Shown here piece after piece: positions 1-7,967 of a stretch of 45,828 bases of DNA (the stretch's first letter is position 1; each line of letters starts with the position of its first letter). The notes beneath the pieces were generated by a model. It did not search any database. It saw nothing but the letters and a program-made list of their open reading frames with translations, and was not told where the DNA came from. The DNA comes from an uncultured Phocaeicola sp. (GTDB lineage: Bacteria; Bacteroidota; Bacteroidia; Bacteroidales; Bacteroidaceae), in contig CAOYQO010000025.1 of NCBI GenBank assembly GCA_948566455.1, positions 1-45,828 of the forward strand, in the 5' to 3' direction. Made by a program: the position numbers and the translations under genes.

Positions 1-14
1 CCGTTTTGATTGAA

Positions 15-52
15 GCCTCCGGACTTGAAGAAGTTCCGGAGGCTTTTTTTTG
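15..52 (+). terminator. Intrinsic terminator of an upstream plus-strand gene
   Basis: A strong hairpin (arms GCCTCCGGA and TCCGGAGGC) is followed by eight T residues on the plus strand. It ends a transcription unit whose gene lies left of the window. Confidence 0.85.
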
Positions 53-70
53 TATCCGCACGTGTGAAAT

Positions 71-360
71 GTGACCTCTACTGTTTTTTCGGCTCAGTTT
101 GAAAACTTGGGGGAATTAGTTAAAAACCTTATCTTTCCCGTGGGTGTGGATACGTTTCCCACGGAACTGTCCGGAAGGCTCCGCCATGTCTTTTCTCCGG
201 CAGGGGCAGGTCCGGAAACCCTCACCGGGTACTTATGCCTTGGAATAGGGACTGGAAATAGAACAGGCAGGTCTGAAGGCTTGCCCTGATAGAGAACCGG
301 GAGATGATAATAGAGCCTTTATGCAAGCTGCATGAGCCGAAAAAGGATAGTGGAGTATAA
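71..360 (+). ncRNA. Candidate structured RNA, about 280 nt, family not recognised
   Basis: There is no convincing gene here, but the plus strand folds well. Bases 76-83 pair with 348-355 and 85-95 pair with 334-344, closing a long-range helix of about 19 pairs. Inside are hairpins 138-144/158-164, 170-175/211-216 continued by 178-185/199-207, 218-221/227-230, 264-270/281-288 and 321-325/329-333. Several pairs (79-352, 83-348, 180-205, 270-281) are G-U on the plus strand and would be A-C mismatches on the minus strand, so the RNA is probably plus-strand. I do not see RNase P, tmRNA or 4.5S signatures. No clear promoter precedes it, so the 5' end is uncertain. Bacteroidales-1/6S-type RNAs are candidates to compare. 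The 72-codon reading frame across it looks fortuitous. Confidence 0.55.
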
Positions 361-511
361 AGGGAAGAAGTGTACAATGAAAATCACTGATATGAGATAT
401 GAAAGGCAAACACACTTCAAAAAAACGCTAAATTATGCGCTAAAAATAATATATGTCTAATTTATATTTGAAAAATACGCACTTATATTATACATATTGG
501 AATATTATTCG

Positions 512-519
512 TATCTTTG
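512..519 (+). promoter_or_regulatory. -7 promoter box of the DUF177-rpmF operon
   Basis: TATCTTTG fits the Bacteroidetes TAnnTTTG element. Transcription would begin near 524. That excludes the in-frame TTG at 517 as the start of the next gene and favours TTG 544. No good TTTG was found at the expected upstream distance. Confidence 0.65.
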
Positions 520-543
520 TCGCCCGATTTATATAGTATTGCT

Positions 544-1116
544 TTGGGAAAGTTTGATAAATATAAGATTGAATTGAAGAATATGAAAGCGGACTCTGCT
601 AAGTATGAGTTTACGCTGGATAATCAATTCTTTGTAGATCTGGATGGACCGGAAGTACAGAAAGGGAAACTGGCAGTAGAACTGAATGTGAAAAAGACAT
701 CCGGTGTTTTTCTGTTGGATTTTCAAACTGAAGGCTTTGTCATTGTACCGTGTGACCGTTGCTTGGATGAAATGGAATTACCTGTTTCAACTTCAGATAA
801 ACTGAAAGTAAAGTTAGGTTCTTCATTTGCGGAAGAGGGCGATATAGTTGTAGTACCTGAAGAAGATGGGTATATTAACATCGCATGGTTTTTGTATGAG
901 TTTATAGCCTTGAATATTCCCATGAAGCATGTACATGCGCCTGGGAAATGCAACAAAGGCATGGTTGGCAAGCTGAGTAAGCATTTGCGCATTTCGGCGG
1001 ATGATGAAGATGATGATGACATAGCGGTGGAGTTACCCGAAGGAGATATCAGCGAAGGGCCCCAGGAAATAGATCCGAGATGGAATGAATTAAAGAAAAT
1101 ATTAGATAATAATTAA
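544..1116 (+). CDS. DUF177 (YceD family) protein
   Basis: The protein of about 190 residues belongs to the DUF177/YceD family, which almost always sits directly upstream of rpmF, as here (11 bases apart). The family is linked to 23S rRNA or large-subunit metabolism in other bacteria; its exact role is not settled. A CDRC-type pair of cysteines (VPCDRCLDEM) follows a beta-rich N-terminal half, and the C-terminal third has a run of Asp/Glu (DDEDDDD) before the PRW motif (DPRWNELKKIL) typical of the family. The start is placed at TTG 544 (MGKFDKYKI...), about 20 bases after the predicted transcription start. A longer version from TTG 517 would begin inside the promoter box. No Shine-Dalgarno is visible. 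Confidence 0.85.
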   Translation: MGKFDKYKIELKNMKADSAKYEFTLDNQFFVDLDGPEVQKGKLAVELNVKKTSGVFLLDFQTEGFVIVPCDRCLDEMELPVSTSDKLKVKLGSSFAEEGDIVVVPEEDGYINIAWFLYEFIALNIPMKHVHAPGKCNKGMVGKLSKHLRISADDEDDDDIAVELPEGDISEGPQEIDPRWNELKKILDNN

Positions 1117-1127
1117 AGTTTAGAAAA

Positions 1128-1313
1128 ATGGCACATCCTAAAAGAAGACAATCAAAAACGAGAACTGCAAAGAGAAGAACTCATGATAAAGCAGTTGCTC
1201 CTACTTTAGCTATCTGTCCTAACTGCGGCGAATGGCATGTTTACCACACTGTATGTGGAGCTTGCGGTTATTATAGAGGTAAGTTAGCAATCGAAAAAGA
1301 AGCTGCTGTCTAA
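1128..1313 (+). CDS. rpmF: 50S ribosomal protein L32
   Basis: This 61-residue basic protein opens with the L32 hallmark MAHPKRRQSKTRTAKRR. Two CxxC pairs (CPNC and CGAC) form the zinc-ribbon version of L32. It is a component of the large ribosomal subunit near the exit side of the peptidyl-transferase region. It follows the DUF177 gene by 11 bases and is followed by a terminator and then fabH, the conserved DUF177-rpmF-fabH order seen in many bacteria that links ribosome and fatty-acid synthesis. Confidence 0.97.
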   Translation: MAHPKRRQSKTRTAKRRTHDKAVAPTLAICPNCGEWHVYHTVCGACGYYRGKLAIEKEAAV

Positions 1314-1352
1314 TCAGTAGCTTTAAACACGTTTGTACGTTTTATAAAATAA

Positions 1353-1387
1353 AGCCGGCGAGCTTCGGCTCTGTCGGCTACTTTTTT
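1353..1387 (+). terminator. Terminator between rpmF and fabH
   Basis: Stem arms AGCCGGCGAGC and GCTCTGTCGGCT around a TTCG loop, followed by six T residues. No promoter box is obvious before fabH at 1415, so it may act as a partial terminator that lowers fabH expression relative to rpmF. Confidence 0.8.
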
Positions 1388-1414
1388 GTAAGGGTATAAA
1401 CTAATTAAATTGGA

Positions 1415-2422
1415 ATGATGGAAAAAATAAATGCAGTAATAACAGGAGTCGGTGGATATGTACCAGATTATGTCTTGACTAACGAAGAGATTTCAAGAAT
1501 GGTAGATACCAATGATGAATGGATTATGACTCGAATCGGAGTTAAAGAAAGACGTATTCTGAATGAAGAAGGATTAGGTACATCGTATATGGCGCGTAAG
1601 GCTGCCAAACAACTGATGCAGAAAACAGCTTCTAATCCGGATGACATTGATGCAGTAATCGTAGCAACTACTACTCCTGACTATCATTTCCCTTCCACTG
1701 CTTCTATCCTGTGTGATAAGCTGGGATTGAAAAATGCATTTGCATTTGATTTGCAGGCTGCCTGCTGCGGCTTTTTGTATTTAATGGAAACTGCTGCTTC
1801 ACTTATCGCATCGGGAAGACATAAAAAGATTATTATTGTCGGTGCAGATAAGATGTCATCTATGGTAAACTACCAGGATCGTGCAACTTGCCCTATCTTT
1901 GGTGATGGTGCAGCAGCATGTATGGTGGAAGCTACTACAGAAGATTATGGTATTATGGATTCTATTCTTCGTACAGATGGTAAGGGACTTCCTTTTCTTC
2001 ACATGAAAGCCGGTGGTTCTGTATGTCCTCCTTCTTATTTCACTGTTGATCATAAGATGCATTATCTTTATCAGGAAGGAAGAACAGTATTTAAATATGC
2101 TGTTTCCAATATGTCGGATATTACAGCGACTATTGCCGAAAAGAATGGTTTGAATAAAGATAATATCGACTGGGTAATTCCTCATCAGGCTAATCTGCGT
2201 ATTATTGATGCGGTAGCCTCTCGCTTGGAAGTTCCCTTGGAAAAGGTAATGATTAATATTCAGCGATATGGTAATACCAGTGGTGCTACACTTCCGTTGT
2301 GTCTTTGGGATTACGAAAAGCAGCTGAAGAAAGGAGATAACCTGATATTTACAGCTTTCGGCGCAGGTTTTACCTATGGAGCCGTTTATGTGAAATGGGG
2401 TTACGATGGTAGTAAGAGATAA
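1415..2422 (+). CDS. fabH: Beta-ketoacyl-ACP synthase III (KAS III)
   Basis: FabH condenses acyl-CoA with malonyl-ACP to start fatty-acid synthesis. The 335-residue protein has normal length and the complete triad: Cys117 in AACCGF, His257 in PHQAN and Asn287 in GNTSG. A neighbouring Cys118 occupies the position after the nucleophile. Two consecutive ATG codons (1415 and 1418) could serve as the start. It lies 28 bases after the rpmF terminator and ends with its own terminator. Confidence 0.96.
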   Translation: MMEKINAVITGVGGYVPDYVLTNEEISRMVDTNDEWIMTRIGVKERRILNEEGLGTSYMARKAAKQLMQKTASNPDDIDAVIVATTTPDYHFPSTASILCDKLGLKNAFAFDLQAACCGFLYLMETAASLIASGRHKKIIIVGADKMSSMVNYQDRATCPIFGDGAAACMVEATTEDYGIMDSILRTDGKGLPFLHMKAGGSVCPPSYFTVDHKMHYLYQEGRTVFKYAVSNMSDITATIAEKNGLNKDNIDWVIPHQANLRIIDAVASRLEVPLEKVMINIQRYGNTSGATLPLCLWDYEKQLKKGDNLIFTAFGAGFTYGAVYVKWGYDGSKR

Positions 2423-2448
2423 TAATCATTAAACTACAAATACAAATG

Positions 2449-2477
2449 AACGCATCCGTATTCCGATGCGTTTTTTT
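2449..2477 (+). terminator. Terminator after fabH
   Basis: Eight-pair stem (AACGCATC/GATGCGTT) with an 8-base loop, running into a seven-T tract. It separates fabH from era. Confidence 0.85.
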
Positions 2478-2504
2478 GTCTGTAACCAATAAAATGAAAG
2501 AATT

Positions 2505-3386
2505 ATGCATAAGGCAGGATTTGTAAACATAGTAGGAAACCCCAACGTAGGCAAGTCGACACTGATGAATTTGCTGGTGGGGGAACGTATTTCTATTGCA
2601 ACGTTCAAGTCGCAGACAACTCGTCATCGTATCATGGGAATCTTGAATACGGACGATATGCAGATTGTATTCTCGGACACTCCGGGAGTAGTGAAGCCAA
2701 ACTACAAGTTACAGGAATCTATGTTGAACTTCTCAGAGTCGGCATTGGTGGACGCGGATATATTGCTGTATGTGACAGATGTGGTGGAGAAAACGGATAA
2801 AAATGCGGACTTTATAGAAAAAGTCCGTAATGTCAAGGTTCCTGTCTTATTGTTAATTAATAAAATAGATTTGACCAATCAGGAAGACTTGGTCAAGTTG
2901 GTGGAAGCGTGGCACGAACAGCTTCCTCAAGCTGAAATTATTCCGATTTCCGCTACTTCTAAATTCAATGTGGATACGGTAATGAAGCGTATCAAGGAAT
3001 TGCTGCCCGATTCACCCCCCTATTTCGGTAAGGATCAGTGGACAGACAAACCGGCGCGTTTCTTTGTCACCGAGATTATCCGCGAGAAGATTTTGCTTTA
3101 TTATGATAAGGAGATTCCTTATTCTGTAGAAGTGGTAGTGGAGCAATTTAAGGAAGATGCTAAGAGTATCCATATCAATGCTGTGATTTATGTGGAACGT
3201 GAATCGCAAAAAGGTATTATTATAGGTAAGCAGGGCAGGGCATTGAAGAAGGTGGCTACAGAGGCTCGTAAAACGTTGGAACATTTTTTCCAAAAGTCTA
3301 TTTATCTGGAAACCTTTGTGAAAGTTGATAAGGATTGGAGAAGCTCGGACAAAGAATTAAAGAACTTTGGGTATCAAATGGATTAA
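2505..3386 (+). CDS. era: GTPase Era
   Basis: Era binds the 3' end of 16S rRNA and helps mature the 30S subunit. At 293 residues it is full length. G1 is GNPNVGKS (11-18), G3 DTPG (58-61) and G4 NKID (about 118-121). The C-terminal KH RNA-binding domain includes GIIIGKQGRALKKVA. It is followed after 33 bases by der, a second ribosome-assembly GTPase, so the pair is probably co-transcribed. Confidence 0.97.
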   Translation: MHKAGFVNIVGNPNVGKSTLMNLLVGERISIATFKSQTTRHRIMGILNTDDMQIVFSDTPGVVKPNYKLQESMLNFSESALVDADILLYVTDVVEKTDKNADFIEKVRNVKVPVLLLINKIDLTNQEDLVKLVEAWHEQLPQAEIIPISATSKFNVDTVMKRIKELLPDSPPYFGKDQWTDKPARFFVTEIIREKILLYYDKEIPYSVEVVVEQFKEDAKSIHINAVIYVERESQKGIIIGKQGRALKKVATEARKTLEHFFQKSIYLETFVKVDKDWRSSDKELKNFGYQMD

Positions 3387-3419
3387 AATCGACTGTGATA
3401 GCCGTAAACAAGAAAGAAA

Positions 3420-4733
3420 ATGGGAAATTTAGTAGCAATCGTAGGACGCCCCAATGTGGGAAAGTCTACACTTTTTAATCGTCTGACCAAAACTCGTCAG
3501 GCAATTGTAAACGAGCAGGCAGGAACTACCCGCGACCGTCAGTATGGCAAGTCGGAATGGGTGGGACATGAGTTTTCTGTCGTTGATACCGGTGGATGGG
3601 TAGTAAACTCGGATGATGTTTTTGAGGAAGAGATCCGTAAACAGGTAAGTCTTGCCATAGATGAAGCGGATGTAATCTTGTTTGTTGTGGATGTAGTGAA
3701 CGGGGTTACCGATTTGGATATGGCTGTAGCCTCTATTTTGCGGCGTACAAAGAAACCTGTTATTATGGTAGCTAACAAGACTGATAATAATGAACTGCAA
3801 TATAATGCTGCCGAATTTTATAAATTGGGGCTGGGTGATCCCTATTGTATTTCTGCATTAAGCGGAAGCGGTACAGGGGAATTGTTGGATCTGGTGGTAG
3901 GTAAATTCAGTAAAGAGGGTGAAGAACTGCTGGATGAGGATATCCCTCGTTTTGCAGTAGTAGGACGTCCGAATGCCGGAAAATCTTCTATCATCAATGC
4001 CTTTATCGGGGAGGACCGTAATATTGTAACAGAGATTGCAGGTACTACCCGCGATTCTATTTATACCCGTTATGAAAAGTTTGGTTTTGACTTTTATCTG
4101 GTAGATACTGCGGGTATCCGTAAGAAGAATAAGGTAAGCGAGGATTTGGAATATTATTCTGTCATTCGCTCTATCCGTTCTATTGAGAATTCGGATGTGT
4201 GTATTCTTATGCTGGATGCCACCCGCGGCATTGAAGGACAGGATTTGAATATCTTCTCTCTCATTCAACGTAATCAGAAAGGTTTGGTGGTAGTGGTGAA
4301 CAAATGGGACTTGGTAGAGAACAAGAATGCCAAAGTGATGAAAACTTATGAGGAAGCCATTCGTTCCCGTCTGGCACCGTTTGTTGATTTTCCTATCATC
4401 TTTGCTTCCGCTTTGACAAAACAACGTATTTTCAAGGTGCTGGAAACTGCAAAAGAAGTATATCAGGCACGTACTACCCGTATTCCGACAGCTCGTCTGA
4501 ATGAAGAAATGCTTCCGTTGATCGAGGCTTATCCGCCTCCTTCAAATAAAGGTAAGTATATCAAGATTAAATATTGTACGCAGTTGCCAAACACACAGGT
4601 TCCTTCTTTTGTGTTCTTTGCTAATTTGCCGCAATACGTGAAAGAGCCTTATAAGCGTTTCCTTGAAAACAAGATACGTGAGAAATGGAATTTGTCAGGA
4701 ACGCCGATAAATATCTTTATCAGACAGAAATAA
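3420..4733 (+). CDS. der: Ribosome assembly GTPase Der (EngA)
   Basis: Der is a tandem GTPase needed for 50S assembly. The protein of 437 residues carries two G domains: GRPNVGKS (9-16) with DTGG and NKTD, then GRPNAGKS (about 182-189) with DTAG and NKWD. A KH-like C-terminal domain follows. Length and motifs are ordinary. It is the last gene of the era-der unit and faces mlaF tail to tail. Confidence 0.97.
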   Translation: MGNLVAIVGRPNVGKSTLFNRLTKTRQAIVNEQAGTTRDRQYGKSEWVGHEFSVVDTGGWVVNSDDVFEEEIRKQVSLAIDEADVILFVVDVVNGVTDLDMAVASILRRTKKPVIMVANKTDNNELQYNAAEFYKLGLGDPYCISALSGSGTGELLDLVVGKFSKEGEELLDEDIPRFAVVGRPNAGKSSIINAFIGEDRNIVTEIAGTTRDSIYTRYEKFGFDFYLVDTAGIRKKNKVSEDLEYYSVIRSIRSIENSDVCILMLDATRGIEGQDLNIFSLIQRNQKGLVVVVNKWDLVENKNAKVMKTYEEAIRSRLAPFVDFPIIFASALTKQRIFKVLETAKEVYQARTTRIPTARLNEEMLPLIEAYPPPSNKGKYIKIKYCTQLPNTQVPSFVFFANLPQYVKEPYKRFLENKIREKWNLSGTPINIFIRQK

Positions 4734-4744
4734 GAATAGTGGTT

Positions 4745-4805
4745 AATGATTAGTGGGTTAATGGGTTTCACCGTGATATCCGCTGGTTATTAACCACTAA
4801 TCATT
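4745..4805. terminator. Long inverted repeat between convergent der and mlaF
   Basis: A 17-pair inverted repeat (4745-4762 with 4789-4805, one bulged G) sits between two genes that end facing each other. Tails are only weakly T-rich on either side, so it probably acts as a bidirectional 3'-end hairpin. Confidence 0.65.
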
Positions 4806-4811
4806 TTATCA

Positions 4812-5576
4812 TTATTTTCTATGTTCTTCCACTTCTCTCACCTTGCGGAGCAGATCAGATGCAAAGATAAAATTATTCAGCCGTTCATTGGTAGCAGTGA
4901 ACACATCATCTTTTGTTCCTTCCCATTCCTTATGTCCTTGATAAATATAGAGAATACTGTCGCCGATTCCCATAACGGAATTCATATCGTGAGTATTGAT
5001 AATAGTGGTCATATTATACTCTGTAGTTATGTCATGAATCAGTTCATCAATTACCAGGGAGGTTTTAGGGTCCAGGCCGGAATTAGGTTCATCACAAAAC
5101 AAATACTGGGGATTTAAAGCTATGGCACGTGCAATTGCTACACGCTTTTGCATACCACCACTGATTTCTCCCGGATATTTGCTTTGTGCCTCAATCAGGT
5201 TCACACGGTCCAGGCAGAATTGGGCGCGTTTTACGCGGTCACGATACGTATCGTTTGAGAACATATCCAATGGAAACATTACATTCTCTAGTACGGTAAG
5301 AGAGTCGAACAAGGCGGCACTTTGGAAAATCATTCCCATTTCGCGGCGCAATGTCTTTTTTTCTTTTTTATTCATGTTGAGGAAGTTGCGTCCGTCATAC
5401 AGAATCTCGCCTTTTTCGGGAGTCAGCAAACCGACGATACACTTCATTAATACCGTCTTCCCGGAACCGCTCTGACCGATAATCAGATTGGTCTTACCAT
5501 TGTTAAAAGTAGCATTGATATCCACCAATACGTCTTTTCCCTCGAATGATTTATATAATGATTTAACTTGTATCAT
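4812..5576 (-). CDS. mlaF: Lipid-transport ABC ATPase, MlaF-like
   Basis: This cytoplasmic ATPase of 254 residues powers an MCE-type phospholipid transporter in the inner membrane. Walker A is GQSGSGKT (34-41), the signature ISGGMQKR (138-145) and Walker B LFCDEP (159-164). The neighbouring permease (MlaE-like) overlaps it by 4 bases at 5573-5576, implying translational coupling. No MCE-domain (MlaD-like) gene lies next to the pair in this window, so the periplasmic partner must be elsewhere. Family assignment rests on motifs plus the MlaE neighbour. Confidence 0.88.
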   Translation of the reverse strand: MIQVKSLYKSFEGKDVLVDINATFNNGKTNLIIGQSGSGKTVLMKCIVGLLTPEKGEILYDGRNFLNMNKKEKKTLRREMGMIFQSAALFDSLTVLENVMFPLDMFSNDTYRDRVKRAQFCLDRVNLIEAQSKYPGEISGGMQKRVAIARAIALNPQYLFCDEPNSGLDPKTSLVIDELIHDITTEYNMTTIINTHDMNSVMGIGDSILYIYQGHKEWEGTKDDVFTATNERLNNFIFASDLLRKVREVEEHRK

Positions 5577-6319
5577 CCCATTAAAAGTTGTGTTAATACT
5601 AAATCGGAAAATAGAATGAGTACACTGCTCATTACTACAGAATCTGTACTGGCTTTACCTACTGCAATAGAACCTCCTTCTACCGTGTAACCGAAATAAG
5701 CAGATACACTGGAAATGATGAAAGCGAAAAAGATAGATTTAATAAAACTGCACCATACAAACCATTCCTGAAAACTATATTGCAGACCATAGGCCAGATC
5801 CTCGGCATTCATGACTCCTCCGAACCAACAGGTGCAAAAGGCACCAATAATCCCCGAGGATATGCTGAAAATAACCAAAAAAGGAATCATTGTCATCAAA
5901 GCTATAATTTTAGGAAGAATAAGGTATCCGGCGGAATTGACCCCCATGATTTCCAATGCATCAATTTGTTGGGTTACACGCATGGTTCCTATTTCGGAGG
6001 CAATATTAGAACCTACCTTTCCTGACAGGATCAAGCACATGATGGAGGAGGAGAATTCCAGCAACATGATTTCGCGGGTGGTGTAGCCTACCACAAAACG
6101 GGGCATCCACGGGCTTTCGATGTTTAATTTGATTTGAATGGTAATTACGGCACCAATGAAAAAAGAAATAAGCAGTACAATACCGATGGAATTTACTCCC
6201 AACTGTACCATCTCATTGAGATATTGCTTGAAAAACATATGCATACGTTCCGGACGAGCAAAAGTACGCCCCATCAGCATGATATATTTCCCTACGGTTG
6301 TTATGGGTCTTATCATCAT
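5573..6319 (-). CDS. mlaE: Lipid-transport ABC permease, MlaE family
   Basis: MlaE-type permeases form the membrane part of phospholipid transporters. The protein has about five hydrophobic segments and the MlaE signature region with GKVGSNIASEIGTMRVTQQIDALE, a well-conserved cytoplasmic loop. The longer frame begins at 6370, but a minus-strand TAnnTTTG box at 6338-6345 puts transcription start near 6332. The start is therefore placed at ATG 6319 (MMIRPITTVGKY...), giving about 248 residues, normal for the family. It is the first gene of a two-gene operon with mlaF. Confidence 0.88.
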   Translation of the reverse strand: MMIRPITTVGKYIMLMGRTFARPERMHMFFKQYLNEMVQLGVNSIGIVLLISFFIGAVITIQIKLNIESPWMPRFVVGYTTREIMLLEFSSSIMCLILSGKVGSNIASEIGTMRVTQQIDALEIMGVNSAGYLILPKIIALMTMIPFLVIFSISSGIIGAFCTCWFGGVMNAEDLAYGLQYSFQEWFVWCSFIKSIFFAFIISSVSAYFGYTVEGGSIAVGKASTDSVVMSSVLILFSDLVLTQLLMG

Positions 6320-6337
6320 AGTTTTCACAATTTCCTG

Positions 6338-6345
6338 CAAAAGTA
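6338..6345 (-). promoter_or_regulatory. -7 promoter box of mlaE-mlaF
   Basis: Reverse complement reads TACTTTTG. It lies just upstream of ATG 6319 and inside the longest possible reading frame, which decides the start. It diverges from the lptB promoter about 75 bases away. Confidence 0.6.
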
Positions 6346-6419
6346 GCCTTTTTTGTCTATATAAATGCAAAAGAAGTTCTGATTTTCTGTTCTGTTATGC
6401 GTTTCCTAAACTTTTTTAG

Positions 6420-6427
6420 TATTTTTG
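6420..6427 (+). promoter_or_regulatory. -7 promoter box of lptB
   Basis: TATTTTTG matches TAnnTTTG. Transcription would start around 6432, only about 7-13 bases before the ATG codons at 6439 and 6445, so the leader is very short. It also rules out the in-frame ATG at 6397. Confidence 0.65.
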
Positions 6428-6438
6428 TCGCAAAATAC

Positions 6439-7266
6439 ATGGATATGTCAGAGCAGGAAATAGAACAACAAAATACAGTGACCGATGACAACCGTATGAT
6501 ACTTCGTACAGAAAATCTGGTGAAGAAATACGGCAAGCGTACGGTAGTAAGTCATGTTTCTTTTGATGTGAAGCAGGGAGAGATTGTAGGGTTGTTGGGA
6601 CCGAATGGTGCCGGTAAGACTACTTCGTTTTATATGACTACGGGACTTATCGTGCCGAATGAGGGGCATATATTCCTAAATGACTTGGATATTACCAGTT
6701 ATCCTGTATATAAGCGTGCTCAGAATGGCATTGGATATTTAGCACAGGAGGCTTCAGTTTTTCGTAAGATGAGCGTGGAGGATAATATTGCCTCTGTGCT
6801 GGAGTTGACTAATACTACTCCGGAATATCAAAAGGACAAACTGGAAAGCTTGATTGCCGAGTTCCGTTTGCAGAAAGTACGTAAGAATTTGGGAGACCAG
6901 CTTTCAGGAGGCGAGCGTCGTCGTACGGAGATTGCGCGTTGTCTGGCTATCGACCCTAAGTTCATTATGTTGGATGAACCGTTTGCAGGAGTAGATCCTA
7001 TTGCCGTAGAGGATATCCAGCATATTGTATGGAAATTGAAAGATAAAAATATCGGTATTTTAATTACCGACCATAATGCATTGGAAACGTTGCGCTTGAC
7101 CGACCGTGCGTATCTGTTGTTTGAAGGAAAAATTCTGTTTCAGGGAACCCCTGAAGAACTAGCGGAAAATCCTGTTGTCCGTGAGAAATATCTAGGCACT
7201 AATTTTGTGCTTCGCCGTAAGGATTTTCAATTGGCGGAAAAGGACAGGCAGGGAAAAAATGTATAA
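6439..7266 (+). CDS. lptB: LPS export ABC ATPase LptB
   Basis: LptB is the cytoplasmic ATPase that pulls lipopolysaccharide from the inner membrane onto the Lpt bridge. From ATG 6439 the protein has 275 residues: Walker A GPNGAGKT (54-61), signature LSGGERRR (155-162) and Walker B with D-loop MLDEPFAGVDP (177-187), the last two very LptB-like. A short N-terminal extension rich in Glu/Gln precedes the ABC domain, and about 20 extra residues follow it. ATG 6445 is an alternative start. An OstA/LptA-like gene lies far away at 22586, so the Lpt genes are not in one operon. Confidence 0.93.
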   Translation: MDMSEQEIEQQNTVTDDNRMILRTENLVKKYGKRTVVSHVSFDVKQGEIVGLLGPNGAGKTTSFYMTTGLIVPNEGHIFLNDLDITSYPVYKRAQNGIGYLAQEASVFRKMSVEDNIASVLELTNTTPEYQKDKLESLIAEFRLQKVRKNLGDQLSGGERRRTEIARCLAIDPKFIMLDEPFAGVDPIAVEDIQHIVWKLKDKNIGILITDHNALETLRLTDRAYLLFEGKILFQGTPEELAENPVVREKYLGTNFVLRRKDFQLAEKDRQGKNV

Positions 7267-7287
7267 AACCGGAGATGTGGGATATAA

Positions 7288-7321
7288 AAAAAAGCTCTGA
7301 ATTTGCTCAGAGCTTTTTTTT
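7288..7321. terminator. Bidirectional terminator between lptB and the RRM gene
   Basis: Eight-pair stem AGCTCTGA/TCAGAGCT with an A-run on the left and eight T on the right, so T tracts follow the hairpin on both strands. Confidence 0.85.
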
Positions 7322-7340
7322 GATTGTATCAGATAAGTAA

Positions 7341-7586
7341 TTAGTCTCTAGGTCTTGCTTCCTTGATTACCAATTGGCGTCCCATGAATTCCGAACCGTT
7401 CAGTTCATTCATGGCCTGGGCTGCTTCTGCGTCATTTTCCATTTCAACAAATGCAAATCCTTTAGATTTACCTGTTTCGCGGTCTTTGATAACTTTTACA
7501 GAAGTAACAACTCCATAAGCCGCCATTGCTTGTTCCAAATCTCCTTCCTTAACACGGTAGTTAAGGTTTCCAACATACATGTTCAT
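7341..7586 (-). CDS. RRM-domain RNA-binding protein
   Basis: This 81-residue protein is essentially one RNA recognition motif. RNP2 is MYVGNLN at residues 3-9 and RNP1 is KGFAFVEM near 43-50; both keep the aromatic residues that stack on RNA. Small RRM proteins are common in Bacteroidetes and are thought to act as post-transcriptional regulators in a phylum that lacks obvious Hfq; the target here is unknown. A leader of about 100 bases with a long hairpin and T-rich tract precedes it. The C-terminus (KEARPRD) lacks the glycine-rich tail some relatives have. Confidence 0.93.
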   Translation of the reverse strand: MNMYVGNLNYRVKEGDLEQAMAAYGVVTSVKVIKDRETGKSKGFAFVEMENDAEAAQAMNELNGSEFMGRQLVIKEARPRD

Positions 7587-7598
7587 AGTGAAAAAATA

Positions 7599-7686
7599 AA
7601 AATAATTAAAATAAAAAATACTCTCTGAGTGGTGATTATTAATGAAGTAGGGGATTCGAACGACAGAGAGTTTACGTAAGTGCTAT
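7599..7686 (-). promoter_or_regulatory. Structured 5' leader of the RRM gene
   Basis: In the minus-strand transcript, 7671-7664 pairs with 7627-7620 (ACTCTCTG/CAGAGAGT), looping out 36 bases. A T-rich tract of about 30 bases follows and then the ATG. The layout resembles a terminator or switchable hairpin ahead of a U-rich ribosome-loading region. Transcription start near 7686 is inferred from the box at 7692-7699. Confidence 0.5.
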
Positions 7687-7691
7687 TCGTA

Positions 7692-7699
7692 CAAAAGTA
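7692..7699 (-). promoter_or_regulatory. -7 promoter box of the RRM gene
   Basis: Reverse complement TACTTTTG matches the Bacteroidetes -7 consensus and implies a ~100-base untranslated leader. The region from 7700 to 7880 is AT-rich with two poly-T runs (about 7792-7809) and no gene. Confidence 0.55.
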
Positions 7700-7880
7700 A
7701 AACCTTGTAATAAAAATCACTAGCTATAATTAGTATCACCAGTCGGGCACAAAGGAACGCATAAATTTTGAATTTGCAAGAAGAAAAACAACTTTTTTTT
7801 CTTTTTTTTGAATCGGTTTCTTAGTCAGTCATTTTAAATGGATACTTTCTGCTGTCAATTAGTATTTTTTAGTCTGTGTA

Positions 7881-7912
7881 TTTGGTTATTGAAAGATTAA
7901 ACACTAATTTTG
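7881..7912 (+). promoter_or_regulatory. Promoter of tig
   Basis: TTTG at 7881-7884 and TAATTTTG at 7905-7912 are 20 bases apart, an almost ideal Bacteroidetes promoter. It gives a leader of about 50 bases before the tig ATG at 7968. Confidence 0.75.
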
Positions 7913-7967
7913 CAACCTCTTTGGTGAAAAACAGAAAGAAGTAATAATTAAATAAATAAAGTTCAGA

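Noticed and set aside
71..289. 72-codon open frame
   Set aside because: It overlaps the paired arms of the folded RNA, has no recognisable domain and no promoter or ribosome site, so it is more likely RNA sequence read as protein.
71..360. Minus-strand cobalamin riboswitch
   Set aside because: A short stretch on the minus strand (GGTGAGGG...CTGCCCC) resembles part of the B12 aptamer, but the B12-box order is wrong and wobble pairs favour the plus strand.
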